From NCBI GenBank assembly GCA_013288325.1, contig JABDCB010000018.1, positions 1 through 45,877 of the forward strand: DNA of 45,877 nucleotides, read 5' to 3'. Of the stretch, positions 1 to 8,306 are shown one piece after another. Position 1 is the first letter of the stretch. Every line of letters starts with the position of its first letter. Source of the DNA: Bacteroidota bacterium (GTDB lineage: Bacteria; Bacteroidota; Bacteroidia; Palsa-965). The notes below the pieces were generated by a model that did no database searches, was not told the DNA's origin, and saw only the letters and a list, made by a program, of their open reading frames with translations. The position numbers and the translations under genes are program-made.

Positions 1-139
1 AAAATTAGTTAAAGGTTCGTTGATTTTTTTACTTGCCAAATGCGGTATTGAATGCTTTCATTGTGGTCTAAATTAGGGGCTAACCATCCTATTCGTTGGG
101 AGGCCAACGTATTGCTTAATGCTTTATAGTTACTGATTG
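1..139. other. Left-edge noncoding stretch with a small hairpin
   Basis: No gene is visible between the window edge and the nrdB stop codon. A 6-bp stem with a 4-nt loop (CGTTGG/CCAACG) lies at 94-109 just downstream of nrdB. It is not followed by a T run on the minus strand, so it is at best a weak terminator or mRNA 3' end structure. Confidence 0.35.
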
Positions 140-1111
140 TTAAAAGTCTTCTTCGAGGCTGAATTTCTGTGCTTCATTGGCATTACCCACACCAGCCTTT
201 TTATATTCCGCAACTCGTTTTTCAAAGAAGTTGGTTTTTCCCTGAAGGGATATCATTTCCATGAAATCGAACGGGTTGACGGCATTGAAAGCTTTAGGGC
301 ATCCGAGTGCCACCAGCAGCCTGTCGGCTACGAATTCAATGTACTGGCACATATTGTCCGAATTCATTCCTATTAAGCGGACAGGAAGTGCAGAACAAAC
401 GAATTCTTTTTCAATTTCCACAGCATTTCTGATGATATCAGTAACCTGTGTTTCCGGTAATTTATTCTTGAGTTGTGAATAGAGCAGACAAGCAAAATCA
501 CAATGCAATCCTTCATCACGGGAAATCAGCTCATTGGAGAAACTAAGACCTGGCATCAGGCCACGTTTTTTGAGCCAGAAGATAGAGCAGAAGCTGCCGG
601 AGAAGAAGATTCCTTCCACTGCGGCAAAAGCAACCAGCCGCTCGGCAAAACTTCCGTTAGAGATCCATTTCAATGCCCATTCCGCCTTTTTGTTTACACA
701 TGGAACGGTTTCAAGGGCATGAAACAAATGATCCTTTTCTTTCGGATCTTTAATATAGGTATCAATCAGTAAGGAATAGGTCTCACTGTGAATATTCTCA
801 ATCATAATCTGAAACCCATAAAAACAACGGGCTTCCGGAAACTGAACTTCCTTCATAAAGTGAACAGCCAGATTCTCATTCACAATTCCATCGCTGGCAG
901 CAAAAAAAGCAAGGACATGCTTGATAAAATGCTTTTCATCATTATTCAGCTTATTCTCCCAGTCGGCAGTATCCGCACTCAGGTCAATTTCTTCGGCAGT
1001 CCAGAAACTGGCCTCTGCCTTTTTATACATGTCCCACATTTCATTGTGGGTAATAGGAAAAAGAACGAATCGGTCCTTATTCTCAACTAAAATTGGTTCA
1101 ACTGCTGCCAT
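140..1111 (-). CDS. nrdB: Ribonucleotide reductase class I small subunit (R2)
   Basis: Carries the diiron site that generates the radical used by the large subunit to reduce ribonucleoside diphosphates. The 323-aa protein keeps the full set of likely iron ligands (D43, E105, H108, E166, E200, H203) and the radical tyrosine Y112 in ENIHSETY, so it is a tyrosyl-radical R2 of the eukaryote-like branch. The C-terminus FSLEEDF is the tail that docks on the large subunit. The ATG at 1111 begins MAAVEPIL. The large subunit is not in the window; it may lie beyond the left edge, downstream on the same strand, but bases 1-139 show no part of it. Identification is very secure. Confidence 0.97.
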   Translation of the reverse strand: MAAVEPILVENKDRFVLFPITHNEMWDMYKKAEASFWTAEEIDLSADTADWENKLNNDEKHFIKHVLAFFAASDGIVNENLAVHFMKEVQFPEARCFYGFQIMIENIHSETYSLLIDTYIKDPKEKDHLFHALETVPCVNKKAEWALKWISNGSFAERLVAFAAVEGIFFSGSFCSIFWLKKRGLMPGLSFSNELISRDEGLHCDFACLLYSQLKNKLPETQVTDIIRNAVEIEKEFVCSALPVRLIGMNSDNMCQYIEFVADRLLVALGCPKAFNAVNPFDFMEMISLQGKTNFFEKRVAEYKKAGVGNANEAQKFSLEEDF

Positions 1112-1467
1112 TTATTATAATTCCTCGCGTTAATTAATGTGATTCTAAAAACCGTTCGTTCTTTACCTTTTTCAAAAACCAAAAACCATGTTTGCTTAAT
1201 CCCTGCTAAATCAAGCCTTTATGCTGAATGCCTTGAATGAGGCTGAATTGGTGATTAGCGGTTTACAAATTTTGTTTAAAAAACGGTGGGAGTCAAGTCT
1301 ATTCAATTAACATTCGACCTAAGTTTTAAACAGGAGAATTTCGTCGAAATGTTAATTAAATTCTAAACCAGTGATAAATAAAAGGCTTGAAAGAAAAATG
1401 AAGTGTGTGTAATTTTTTCTTTACTTTTTTTATGGAAAGAGGAAGGCGATTGAATTATTTATGTAGC
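1112..1467. other. 356-bp intergenic region upstream of nrdB
   Basis: No convincing ORF. It lies between the start of nrdB and the 3' end of the DUF3109 gene, both on the minus strand, so it should hold the nrdB promoter, although no clean TAnnTTTG box was found near the ATG. It contains a long imperfect inverted repeat: ATTAACATTCGAC at 1306-1318 and GTCGAAATGTTAAT at 1343-1356, with the tight palindrome ATTTCG-T-CGAAAT at 1338-1350 inside. This could be an operator or a transcript hairpin. Confidence 0.5.
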
Positions 1468-2055
1468 TTACCGCGAAGCCTTTTTTTCCTTTTTATACGC
1501 AACTGCCGTCTTCTCCAGTTCCCGGAACCATTGTTTACCATACTTCCGCTCCAAAGGCTCCTTCAAAAAGCGATAAACAGGCACATCCAGTTTCTCACCA
1601 CAAGCACAGGCCGGCTTACAGAGATCCCAACGATCATAATTCAGCGCATCACCCGCTTTTGTCTTTTTTACCCGTATCGGATACAAATGACAAGAGATCG
1701 GTTTCCGGAAGCCAATCTTATTATCCTTCCAGGCTTTTTCAATACCACACTTGGCTGTTCCGTCCTTTTCAAAAAAAGTATAAGCACAATGCTTCCCTTT
1801 CATGAGCGGAGTGGTATCATCTCCATCACTGTCAACCACATGAGTACCCTGCTCCTCTATCGCCTTTACCCCATTAGCCGGCAAATAAGGCTTTACCTGG
1901 GGCCAGATAGCATCCAGAATAGCCATCTCCTCTTTCTCCAGCGGTGCACCCGAATCACCTTCCACACAACAGGCTCCTTTACAGGCATTCAAATCACATA
2001 CAAATTTTTTCTCCAGAATCTCTTCTGAAATAAGGGTCGTTCCGATTGCTAACAT
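1468..2055 (-). CDS. DUF3109 family cysteine-cluster protein
   Basis: A 195-aa cytosolic protein of the DUF3109 (YkgJ-like zinc/iron-chelating) family. Cysteines sit in clusters: CDLNACKGACC near residues 19-29, further ones at HCAYTF and KCGIEKA, a C in ISCHLYP, and CKPACAC near residues 146-152. The spacing suggests metal binding, but the biological role of the family is unknown. The ATG at 2055 is preceded on the minus strand by a TAACTTTG -7-like box at 2075-2082. The C-terminus is very basic (YKKEKKASR). It is apparently monocistronic. Confidence 0.85.
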   Translation of the reverse strand: MLAIGTTLISEEILEKKFVCDLNACKGACCVEGDSGAPLEKEEMAILDAIWPQVKPYLPANGVKAIEEQGTHVVDSDGDDTTPLMKGKHCAYTFFEKDGTAKCGIEKAWKDNKIGFRKPISCHLYPIRVKKTKAGDALNYDRWDLCKPACACGEKLDVPVYRFLKEPLERKYGKQWFRELEKTAVAYKKEKKASR

Positions 2056-2074
2056 GGTTCTGAATGAATGTCCC

Positions 2075-2082
2075 CAAAGTTA
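2075..2082 (-). promoter_or_regulatory. Putative -7 box for the DUF3109 gene
   Basis: Minus-strand TAACTTTG matches the Bacteroidota -7 consensus TAnnTTTG and ends 19 bp before the ATG at 2055. No TTG is found 19-20 bp upstream, so this is only a half promoter by sequence. Confidence 0.4.
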
Positions 2083-2269
2083 ACACAATATTGCTTCCTG
2101 ATGCCGGTTTTTCGGTACACCTATCTGGGTTAAGATGAATCGTTTACCTTTGGGTTCTTTCACATTTAAAACCCTGGCAACGAAGCATCACAAACATATC
2201 CGATTGATTTTTTTGACAAAATCAGCTGATTCTTTCGTGTTAATTTTTAGATTAGTCTAAATATTATTT

Positions 2270-2300
2270 TTTGCAAGCATAAATATGAACATTATATTTG
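2270..2300 (+). promoter_or_regulatory. Bacteroidota-type promoter of the porin gene
   Basis: TTTG ending at 2273, exactly 19 bp, then TATATTTG at 2293-2300, a full match to the TTG-N19-TAnnTTTG promoter. Transcription should begin near 2304. This matters for the start codon: the longest porin ORF would begin with TTG at 2298, inside the -7 box, and cannot be translated from this promoter. Confidence 0.7.
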
Positions 2301-2324
2301 CACCCTATTAACTCTTTGATCACT

Positions 2325-3680
2325 GTGATACGACTTCCAGGTTCCCTATTAACCACCCTTTTGCTGATTGCACAAATCCCTTTCTCCTTTGCCCAGCGCG
2401 GCGATACCCTTAATCGTATTATTCCCGCTGAAAAATGGTGTTATCATTTTCAGTTTACCGCTATCGATCAGGGACATCCGGCTTTTAATTCCCCTTATAC
2501 CGGAAAAAATAGCTTTACTCCGGCCGCAGAAGATGCCCTTTCTGTAACCTCTTCCCTTTATCTGGGCGTAAAGCTCTGGAAAGGAGCCAGCATATTTGTA
2601 AACCCCGAAATAGCCGGTGGACGAGGAATGAGCAGCACCCTGGGTATTGCCGGTTTTCCAAACGGCGAAACCTTTCGTATCGGCGATCCCGCTCCGGCAC
2701 TGTACCTTGCCAGAGGCTTCATCCGTCAGCATATCGCACTCGGAGGAAACAATACCGATACCCCCGATTGCAGCAGCACCCAACTGGGAGGAGAATGTCT
2801 TCCTTCCCGAAGACTGACCATCACCGCCGGTAAGTTTTCCATGGCCGATATCTTTGACAATAACTCCGTCAGTCACGACCCCCGTAAACAATTCATGAAC
2901 TGGGCTCTGATGAACAATGCCGCCTGGGATTATCCTGCCAATACCCGGGGCTATACCGAAGGCGTGGTAATTGAATACTATTCAAAAGCCATTATCCTGA
3001 GGGTGGCCGAAACCCTGATGTCGAAAGAAGCAAACGGAGAGGTAATGGAGACCGATATTACTAAATCAAGAGGTGAAACCTTTGAAGCGGAAAAAGATTA
3101 CAAAATTAAAAACAGAAAAGGCGCTGTACGCCTCCTGTTGTTTCATAACCTGAGCCATGCCGGAAATTACCGCACCGCCATCAACAACCTCTTAAATCGC
3201 ACCGATACCACCATGAATGTCAATACCGTAACCACCAACGAGGGCAATAAATACGGGTTTGGTATCAATGCGGAACAGGAACTGACTGATAATGTATCAG
3301 CCTTTTTCCGCTATAGCTGGAACGACGGACATACCGCCACCTGGGAATTTACCGAAATAGACCGCAGCCTGAGTACCGGCTTGCAGATCAAAGGCTCCAA
3401 ATGGAAACGCCCCAACGATATGCTGGGCGCAGCATTCCTGGTAAACGGACTCAGCAAGGATCACTGGGACTTTCTCAACTACGGAGGATATGGTTTTATG
3501 CTGGGTGATGGCACTTTGCCTCATTACGGCTCCGAACAGATCTTTGAAACCTATTACAGCATCCCCCTTGCCAAAACCATCTGGCTTAGCGGCGATTATC
3601 AATTTGTAATGAATCCGGGTTATAACCGGGAACGGGGACCTATTAATGTAGGAGCGCTGAGGGTACATATTGAGTTTTGA
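2325..3680 (+). CDS. OprB-type carbohydrate-selective porin
   Basis: Outer-membrane beta-barrel porin of the OprB family, expected to pass sugars or other small solutes. The N-terminus is a signal peptide (LLTTLLLIAQIPFSFAQ, cleavage after AQ). The mature part has family traits: HFQFTAIDQGHPAF, SPYTGKNSF, the RITIGKF-like strand LTITAGKFSMADIFDNN, and alternating aromatic/polar barrel strands ending in the terminal F of RVHIEF typical of outer-membrane proteins. The frame opens at a TTG at 2298, but that lies in the promoter. GTG at 2325, or TTG at 2316, is preferred because it follows the predicted transcription start and gives a short clean signal peptide. About 451 aa, standalone gene. Confidence 0.85.
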   Translation: MIRLPGSLLTTLLLIAQIPFSFAQRGDTLNRIIPAEKWCYHFQFTAIDQGHPAFNSPYTGKNSFTPAAEDALSVTSSLYLGVKLWKGASIFVNPEIAGGRGMSSTLGIAGFPNGETFRIGDPAPALYLARGFIRQHIALGGNNTDTPDCSSTQLGGECLPSRRLTITAGKFSMADIFDNNSVSHDPRKQFMNWALMNNAAWDYPANTRGYTEGVVIEYYSKAIILRVAETLMSKEANGEVMETDITKSRGETFEAEKDYKIKNRKGAVRLLLFHNLSHAGNYRTAINNLLNRTDTTMNVNTVTTNEGNKYGFGINAEQELTDNVSAFFRYSWNDGHTATWEFTEIDRSLSTGLQIKGSKWKRPNDMLGAAFLVNGLSKDHWDFLNYGGYGFMLGDGTLPHYGSEQIFETYYSIPLAKTIWLSGDYQFVMNPGYNRERGPINVGALRVHIEF

Positions 3681-3818
3681 GGTTTTGAGGCGGGTGGCAG
3701 ACACAAAATGGCCTGAAACAGTCCATCTACTCAATCAAACCTGTCATTTACTCAATCTTCTGTGCTTTAATTCCATTTCTCTCTATCTTAGCTCATAACC
3801 CACTAAATTTCAGATGCC

Positions 3819-5951
3819 ATGATCTTGTTTTATACCATTCTGTTTATCATGCTCTGGGCTTTTATTACCTTCCTTATCCAGAAGTTCCGAAAAGACAAGG
3901 CATTCAAAAGGAAGTTCTATGATTTCGGGGATGGGAATTTTCTGGTTTACACGCTCTTTGTCCTGATTGTTTCCTATTTCCTGGTTATTTTCCTGATGAA
4001 CGAGCCTCATTTTGAGAGCAAAAAGGAACAAATAGACTACGGAAACAAGACGGCTCAACCCTGGCTCGTAAGTAGCGGATATCAATCCTTGCTTAGCAAA
4101 GACTCTCTTGATCTGGATGTTCAATTTTTCTGGATACAGGCCCACTTTAGTCGTTATCAGAAACTTTGCCCCAGTCCCCAAAAATATGATGATGAAGGAA
4201 CGTCCATTTTTGACTACTATACTCGCCTCACCCAGCTCTCTGATCCGGTCAAGGTAGACATCGGTAACCTCTTTCTTGGTATTTATTACTATATGAAAGA
4301 TGATAAAGACAATTCCAGATCCTTACTCGACAGAGTAAACAACCGGAAACTCAAATACCTGAATGTTTATGCAGGTATGAATAACTATTACTTTCAGAAA
4401 CATATTGAGGCCAAAGAGAATCTGTTTCAGGAAATTAAACTGAAAGGTTATGTAGAAGGGGCTTATCATTACCTGGCCCTGATCTATGAACATGAATTTC
4501 GGGATCAGGATCTGAAATCTTTGGTATACAATGAGGCTAGCAGTAAATACGTTCCTTATGAATTAAGAACATCGGTTTATATTAAGAATAATGACGTCTC
4601 TTCCTATTTCAAAGATCTGTTTAAACAGATCTTTCGGAATACGAACATCATAGGTTTCTCCGGAGCGCTGCTCATTCTGTTGATCTGGGTGATGTATTTG
4701 CACCGGGTTAATCTAAACAGAAAAAAGTCCCTCTTCAGTTCATTCCTTGCCGTACTTCTTTCTGCCGTATTGGTATTACCAGTTTGGCTGCTATACGACT
4801 TCTACAAATATGCGCTGCATTTTGATCTTGACGGAGGCTTTGTACACGATTTCTTCTACTGTGTTTTTGGCATTGGTGCGATCGAAGAACTAGTCAAGAT
4901 TTTTCCTTTCCTGCTCATCCTCTGGTTTACCAAAGCCATTAAAGAACCTATCGATTATATCATGTATGCATCCCTCTCTGCACTTGGTTTTGCCTTTGTA
5001 GAGAACTTCCGTTATTTCCAGGACGGAAGTCTCAACATTATGCATTCCCGAGCACTAACAGCCTCTATCAGTCATATGATTGATTCTTCCATTGTGGCTT
5101 ATGGTCTCATCCTGGCTAAATTCAAGTATAAAAAACATCCTTTGCTTTTCTTTGCTGGTTTCTTCCTCATTGCCGTCTTCTCTCATGGATTTTATGATTT
5201 CTGGTTATTGAATGACACCGCAAATGATTATTACATCATCACTTTTCTGTATCTGCTCACTTCCATCCTGGTATATGCTTCTTTCATTAACAATGCCCTG
5301 AACAATTCTACATCCCCGGAACAGAACATCCAGCTTAACAGCGCCCGTTTATCCAATGATCTGGCCGCATCGCTGATTGGTATTTTTCTGTTTGAGTTCC
5401 TTTGTCTTTCCTTCATATATGGGCCCACCATTGGTAACCGGGAACTCATTACCTCATCTCTTTCAGGAGGATATCTTATCTTGTTTCTGTCTGTCCGACT
5501 AAGCAATATTGATGTTTTTCCCGGCGATTGGCCCCGGCTTGATTTCTTTGTAGGCCTCCTTCCGATGCAGATTATTTATGGAGGCAAGAAACCGAATTAT
5601 AATTCGGCCCTGGGTTCCAACATCCGGTTACGGGTACTAAGAAAAAAAGGGAAACTTGCTGAAGTACTTCCTGTGGAAGGTGAAATTGTAAAGCGTGAAA
5701 AAATTTCAGGCTTTACAGGTTGGTTTTTGGTAAAACTCAGTAAACCACTGCCTTATCTGAAACTAGACAAAGAATATATCCTTATCAGGGCCAAAAGCCC
5801 TATAGAACTTATAGGAAGAGAAGAAGAGGTTATCGTTCATTTCGTTTCTATACCCGATAAAACAGCGCTGGATAAATCAGTTAAGAAAGACGAAGATTTC
5901 AAATTTATGGACTGGGTTATTGCCAGTAAAACACCAGTACCTAAAAACTAA
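3819..5951 (+). CDS. PrsW-family intramembrane metalloprotease, long form
   Basis: A 710-aa membrane protein whose middle part (about residues 340-480) is a PrsW/CPBP-related glutamic protease domain. Visible motifs are EELVK (E356, E357, K360), FVENFRYF (E395, N396), H419 in SISHM and H456 in FSHGFYDFW, the set expected for metal binding and catalysis. Two membrane helices at residues 1-20 and 41-60 precede a soluble segment of about 200 residues (65-270) with tyrosine-rich helical repeats resembling degenerate TPRs. The last 130 residues are soluble and include beta-rich sequence. PrsW proteins cleave anti-sigma factors in Bacillus; the substrate here is unknown. The ATG at 3814 is followed at once by a stop, so ATG 3819 is the start. 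Confidence 0.85.
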   Translation: MILFYTILFIMLWAFITFLIQKFRKDKAFKRKFYDFGDGNFLVYTLFVLIVSYFLVIFLMNEPHFESKKEQIDYGNKTAQPWLVSSGYQSLLSKDSLDLDVQFFWIQAHFSRYQKLCPSPQKYDDEGTSIFDYYTRLTQLSDPVKVDIGNLFLGIYYYMKDDKDNSRSLLDRVNNRKLKYLNVYAGMNNYYFQKHIEAKENLFQEIKLKGYVEGAYHYLALIYEHEFRDQDLKSLVYNEASSKYVPYELRTSVYIKNNDVSSYFKDLFKQIFRNTNIIGFSGALLILLIWVMYLHRVNLNRKKSLFSSFLAVLLSAVLVLPVWLLYDFYKYALHFDLDGGFVHDFFYCVFGIGAIEELVKIFPFLLILWFTKAIKEPIDYIMYASLSALGFAFVENFRYFQDGSLNIMHSRALTASISHMIDSSIVAYGLILAKFKYKKHPLLFFAGFFLIAVFSHGFYDFWLLNDTANDYYIITFLYLLTSILVYASFINNALNNSTSPEQNIQLNSARLSNDLAASLIGIFLFEFLCLSFIYGPTIGNRELITSSLSGGYLILFLSVRLSNIDVFPGDWPRLDFFVGLLPMQIIYGGKKPNYNSALGSNIRLRVLRKKGKLAEVLPVEGEIVKREKISGFTGWFLVKLSKPLPYLKLDKEYILIRAKSPIELIGREEEVIVHFVSIPDKTALDKSVKKDEDFKFMDWVIASKTPVPKN

Positions 5952-6049
5952 ACCCGCTCTATTAACATCAGCAAATATACTTAGGTTGGGCAACGAGCGA
6001 GCACACCATCACAATGCTTATGTACAACAATACTACCTATCAGTACAAA

Positions 6050-6300
6050 AGGTAAGTTTATACCATCTCCATCTTTGCAGATTGTACCTGCTTGTATGCA
6101 GATACCACCTCAAAGGATAGAAACCCTATCTCCAACTAAACAAATCTTATCTCCAACGATACAGATCCTATCTCCAAGTACACAAATCCCATCTCCAACG
6201 ATACAGATTTATAAATAGCTAACCATATACCACCTCCATCGATCGAAATCCGGTTATTTCTTTACCGATACCATCTCCGACTTTACAAATTGTATCTCCA
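6050..6300 (-). repeat. Left array of 21-bp imperfect repeats (ATCTCC-ended units)
   Basis: Successive units on the plus strand end in ATCTCC or a variant. The clearest are 6113-6133, 6134-6154, 6155-6175 and 6176-6196, each exactly 21 bp, e.g. AACGATACAGATCCTATCTC plus C. More degenerate units extend left to about 6050 and right to 6300, where CTTTACAAATTGTATCTCC runs into the first palindrome. Read on the minus strand the units start GGAGATnnnATnTgTnnnnTT, the same orientation as the right array has on the plus strand. Confidence 0.8.
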
Positions 6301-6313
6301 ACGATCGTTGGAG
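6296..6313. repeat. 18-bp perfect palindrome, copy 1
   Basis: CTCCAACGATCGTTGGAG is self-complementary over all 18 bases and sits where the left repeat array ends. An identical copy is at 6568-6585. Confidence 0.9.
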
Positions 6314-6351
6314 CACCTGTTTGTACGACCAAACATGCTCTGTTTGTACAT

Positions 6352-6560
6352 TTTGATCGGATTTGCAGACAGATTGACAGCATTTCGATCGATGGGGATG
6401 GTATCTCTACAGAAGGAGATACGGTTTCTATACATGGAGATACTTTCTCAATGCAGAGAGATGGTATTTGTAAAGAAATTGATCGGATTTCTATCAAAAA
6501 AAATAATTTTCTTTAGAAAGAGATACAATCTGTGAAGAAGGAGATACAATATCTATCGTT
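6352..6560 (+). repeat. Right array of 21-bp imperfect repeats (GGAGAT-started units)
   Basis: Ten consecutive units: 6352-6372, 6373-6393, 6394-6414, 6415-6435, 6436-6456, 6457-6477, 6478-6498, 6499-6518 (20 bp), 6519-6539 and 6540-6560. The pattern is (G/A)GAGAT followed by nnnTTTCTnTnnA-like sequence; for example GGAGATACGGTTTCTATACA and GGAGATACTTTCTCAATGCA are each the first 20 bases of a unit. The units are the reverse complement of the left-array units, so the locus as a whole is a large imperfect inverted repeat. Confidence 0.8.
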
Positions 6561-6567
6561 GCATCAC

Positions 6568-6585
6568 CTCCAACGATCGTTGGAG
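6568..6585. repeat. 18-bp perfect palindrome, copy 2
   Basis: Identical to copy 1 at 6296-6313 and placed just after the last unit of the right repeat array. It is followed by a related half-conserved ACAACGATCGAGAT at 6591-6604. Confidence 0.9.
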
Positions 6586-6723
6586 TATGTACAACGATCG
6601 AGATAGCACCTGTTTTGAAGTTTCAGAATAAAATTTGCTGACAGATTGTCGTTTGGGGATAGAATACACTCCTAATATCGATCATTTTATCTTTTTATTC
6701 GAAAAATCGTCCTCTTTTTCCCT

Positions 6724-6731
6724 TAATTTTG
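6724..6731 (+). promoter_or_regulatory. -7 box of glyS, implying a near-leaderless mRNA
   Basis: TAATTTTG matches TAnnTTTG and ends 6 bp before the glyS ATG at 6738. No clear TTG lies 19-20 bp upstream. If used, transcription begins within a few bases of the start codon. Confidence 0.45.
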
Positions 6732-6737
6732 CGCCCT

Positions 6738-8306
6738 ATGGCAAACAACGAAGAACATTTCAAAAACGTTATTTCACACTCCAAAGAATATGGGTTCATT
6801 TTCCCTTCCAGCGAAATTTATGATGGCTTAAGCGCCGTTTATGATTACGCGCAAAATGGAGTGGAACTGAAAAAAAACATACGTGACTATTGGTGGAAAT
6901 CCATGGTGCAGATGCATGAAAATATTGTAGGTATCGATGCCGCCATTTTTATGCACCCCACCACCTGGAAAGCTTCGGGCCACGTAGATGCATTTAATGA
7001 TCCGCTCATTGACAATAAAGATTCCAAAAAACGCTACCGCGCCGATGTGCTGATAGAAGATCACATGGCCAAAATAGAAGCCAAGGCCGACAAAGAGGTA
7101 GAAAAAGCAGCCAAACGTTTTGGAGAGACCTTTGATGAGAAAATGTTCCGGCAAACAAATCCCCGTGTACTGGAATACCTCAACAAAATAGAAGAGATAG
7201 AAACCCGTTTTCGCAAAGCACTGGAAGCAAACGACCTGACCGAAGTGCGTCAGATAATCCTGGACTGTGAAATCGTATGTCCTGTTTCCGGTTCCCGCAA
7301 CTGGACCGAGGTAAGACAGTTCAACCTGATGTTCTCCACTGCCATGGGATCGGTTTCGGAAGATGCCAACCTGATTTACCTCCGCCCCGAAACAGCACAA
7401 GGTATTTTTGTGAATTTCCTGAACGTACAAAAAAGCGGCAGGATGAAAATTCCTTTTGGTATTGCCCAAACAGGAAAAGCATTCCGCAATGAAATTGTAG
7501 CCCGTCAGTTTATTTTCCGCATGCGTGAATTTGAACAGATGGAGATGCAATTCTTTATCCGCCCCGGAACAGAGATGGATTGGTATGCCTATTGGAAAGC
7601 TACCCGTTTGAAATGGCATCATGCCATGGGACTCCCTGCCAATAAATACCGCTTTCACGATCACATCAAACTGGCTCACTATGCCAATGCTGCCTGCGAT
7701 ATAGAATTTGAATTTCCATTCGGATTTAAAGAACTGGAAGGCATCCACAGCCGTACCGATTTCGATCTGAAACAACATGAACAGTTCTCCGGCAAAAAAC
7801 TTCAGTATTTTGATCCTGAACTGAATCAGAGTTATGTGCCTTATGTGCTCGAAACTTCCATCGGGCTCGACCGTATGTTTCTGGCCATTCTCTCTCATGC
7901 CTACACAGAAGAAAAATTACCGGACGACAGTACCCGTGTAGTACTCAATCTTCCCCCATTCCTGGCTCCTATTAAGGTAGCCGTATTCCCATTGATGTCG
8001 AAAGACGGACTGCCGGAGAAAGCAACCGAAATTTTTAATATGCTCCGTTTCGATCATATGTGTATGATGGAAGAAAAAGATAATATCGGTAAACGGTACC
8101 GCCGTCAGGATGCTATCGGGACTCCGTTCTGCATTACCGTTGATCCTCAGACACTGGAAGACAATACCGTTACCATCCGTTACCGCGACACGATGCTGCA
8201 GGAACGTGTGCCCATTGCACAGCTCAATGCCATTATTGACGAGAAGGTGAGTATGAAGAAAGCCCTGGTGGCTGCCAGCGGCAATGCAACCGGGCAACCG
8301 GCCTGA
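6738..8306 (+). CDS. glyS: Glycyl-tRNA synthetase (homodimeric, alpha2 type)
   Basis: Charges tRNA-Gly with glycine in the cytosol. The 522-aa protein is the single-chain class II form used by Bacteroidota. Motif 2 is seen as GKAFRNEIVARQFIFRMREF, followed by EFEQMEMQFF (glycine recognition), and motif 3 as ETSIGLDRMFLAIL. The C-terminal anticodon-binding domain starts near PPFLAPIKVAVFPLM and ends at a short Ala/Gly-rich tail. The frame continues upstream to a TTG at 6729, but that is inside the -7 box; ATG 6738 (MANNEEHF) is the start. The stop codon abuts the stop of pth on the other strand with no gap. Confidence 0.97.
   Translation: MANNEEHFKNVISHSKEYGFIFPSSEIYDGLSAVYDYAQNGVELKKNIRDYWWKSMVQMHENIVGIDAAIFMHPTTWKASGHVDAFNDPLIDNKDSKKRYRADVLIEDHMAKIEAKADKEVEKAAKRFGETFDEKMFRQTNPRVLEYLNKIEEIETRFRKALEANDLTEVRQIILDCEIVCPVSGSRNWTEVRQFNLMFSTAMGSVSEDANLIYLRPETAQGIFVNFLNVQKSGRMKIPFGIAQTGKAFRNEIVARQFIFRMREFEQMEMQFFIRPGTEMDWYAYWKATRLKWHHAMGLPANKYRFHDHIKLAHYANAACDIEFEFPFGFKELEGIHSRTDFDLKQHEQFSGKKLQYFDPELNQSYVPYVLETSIGLDRMFLAILSHAYTEEKLPDDSTRVVLNLPPFLAPIKVAVFPLMSKDGLPEKATEIFNMLRFDHMCMMEEKDNIGKRYRRQDAIGTPFCITVDPQTLEDNTVTIRYRDTMLQERVPIAQLNAIIDEKVSMKKALVAASGNATGQPA

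Larger units (their letters stand above)
5952..6737. other. 786-bp gene-free region made largely of 21-bp repeats
   Basis: No credible gene. From about 6050 to 6585 the sequence is built of imperfect 21-bp units, described separately as two opposed arrays, with two copies of an 18-bp palindrome. The final ~125 bp hold AT-rich sequence and the glyS promoter. A 92-codon minus-strand frame at 6219-6497 reads the right-hand units as heptapeptides ending in IE or LQ. It looks like a by-product of the 21-bp period, not a gene. Confidence 0.75.

Noticed and set aside
2298-2324. Extended N-terminus of the porin from TTG 2298
   Set aside because: This TTG is part of the -7 promoter box TATATTTG, upstream of the expected transcription start.
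6219-6497. 92-codon minus-strand frame with heptapeptide repeats (IPSLCIE, KVSPCIE and similar)
   Set aside because: The repeats follow from the 21-bp DNA period. The mid and end parts lack the pattern, the opposing strand has the same units, and no promoter or start context supports translation.
6050-6600. Possible CRISPR array
   Set aside because: Units are 21 bp with no separate unique spacers, they are imperfect, they reverse orientation in the middle, and no cas gene is nearby.
6828-7898. Long minus-strand ORF of 356 codons opposite glyS
   Set aside because: It is antisense to a strongly conserved gene; the protein resembles no family and is explained by codon bias of glyS.
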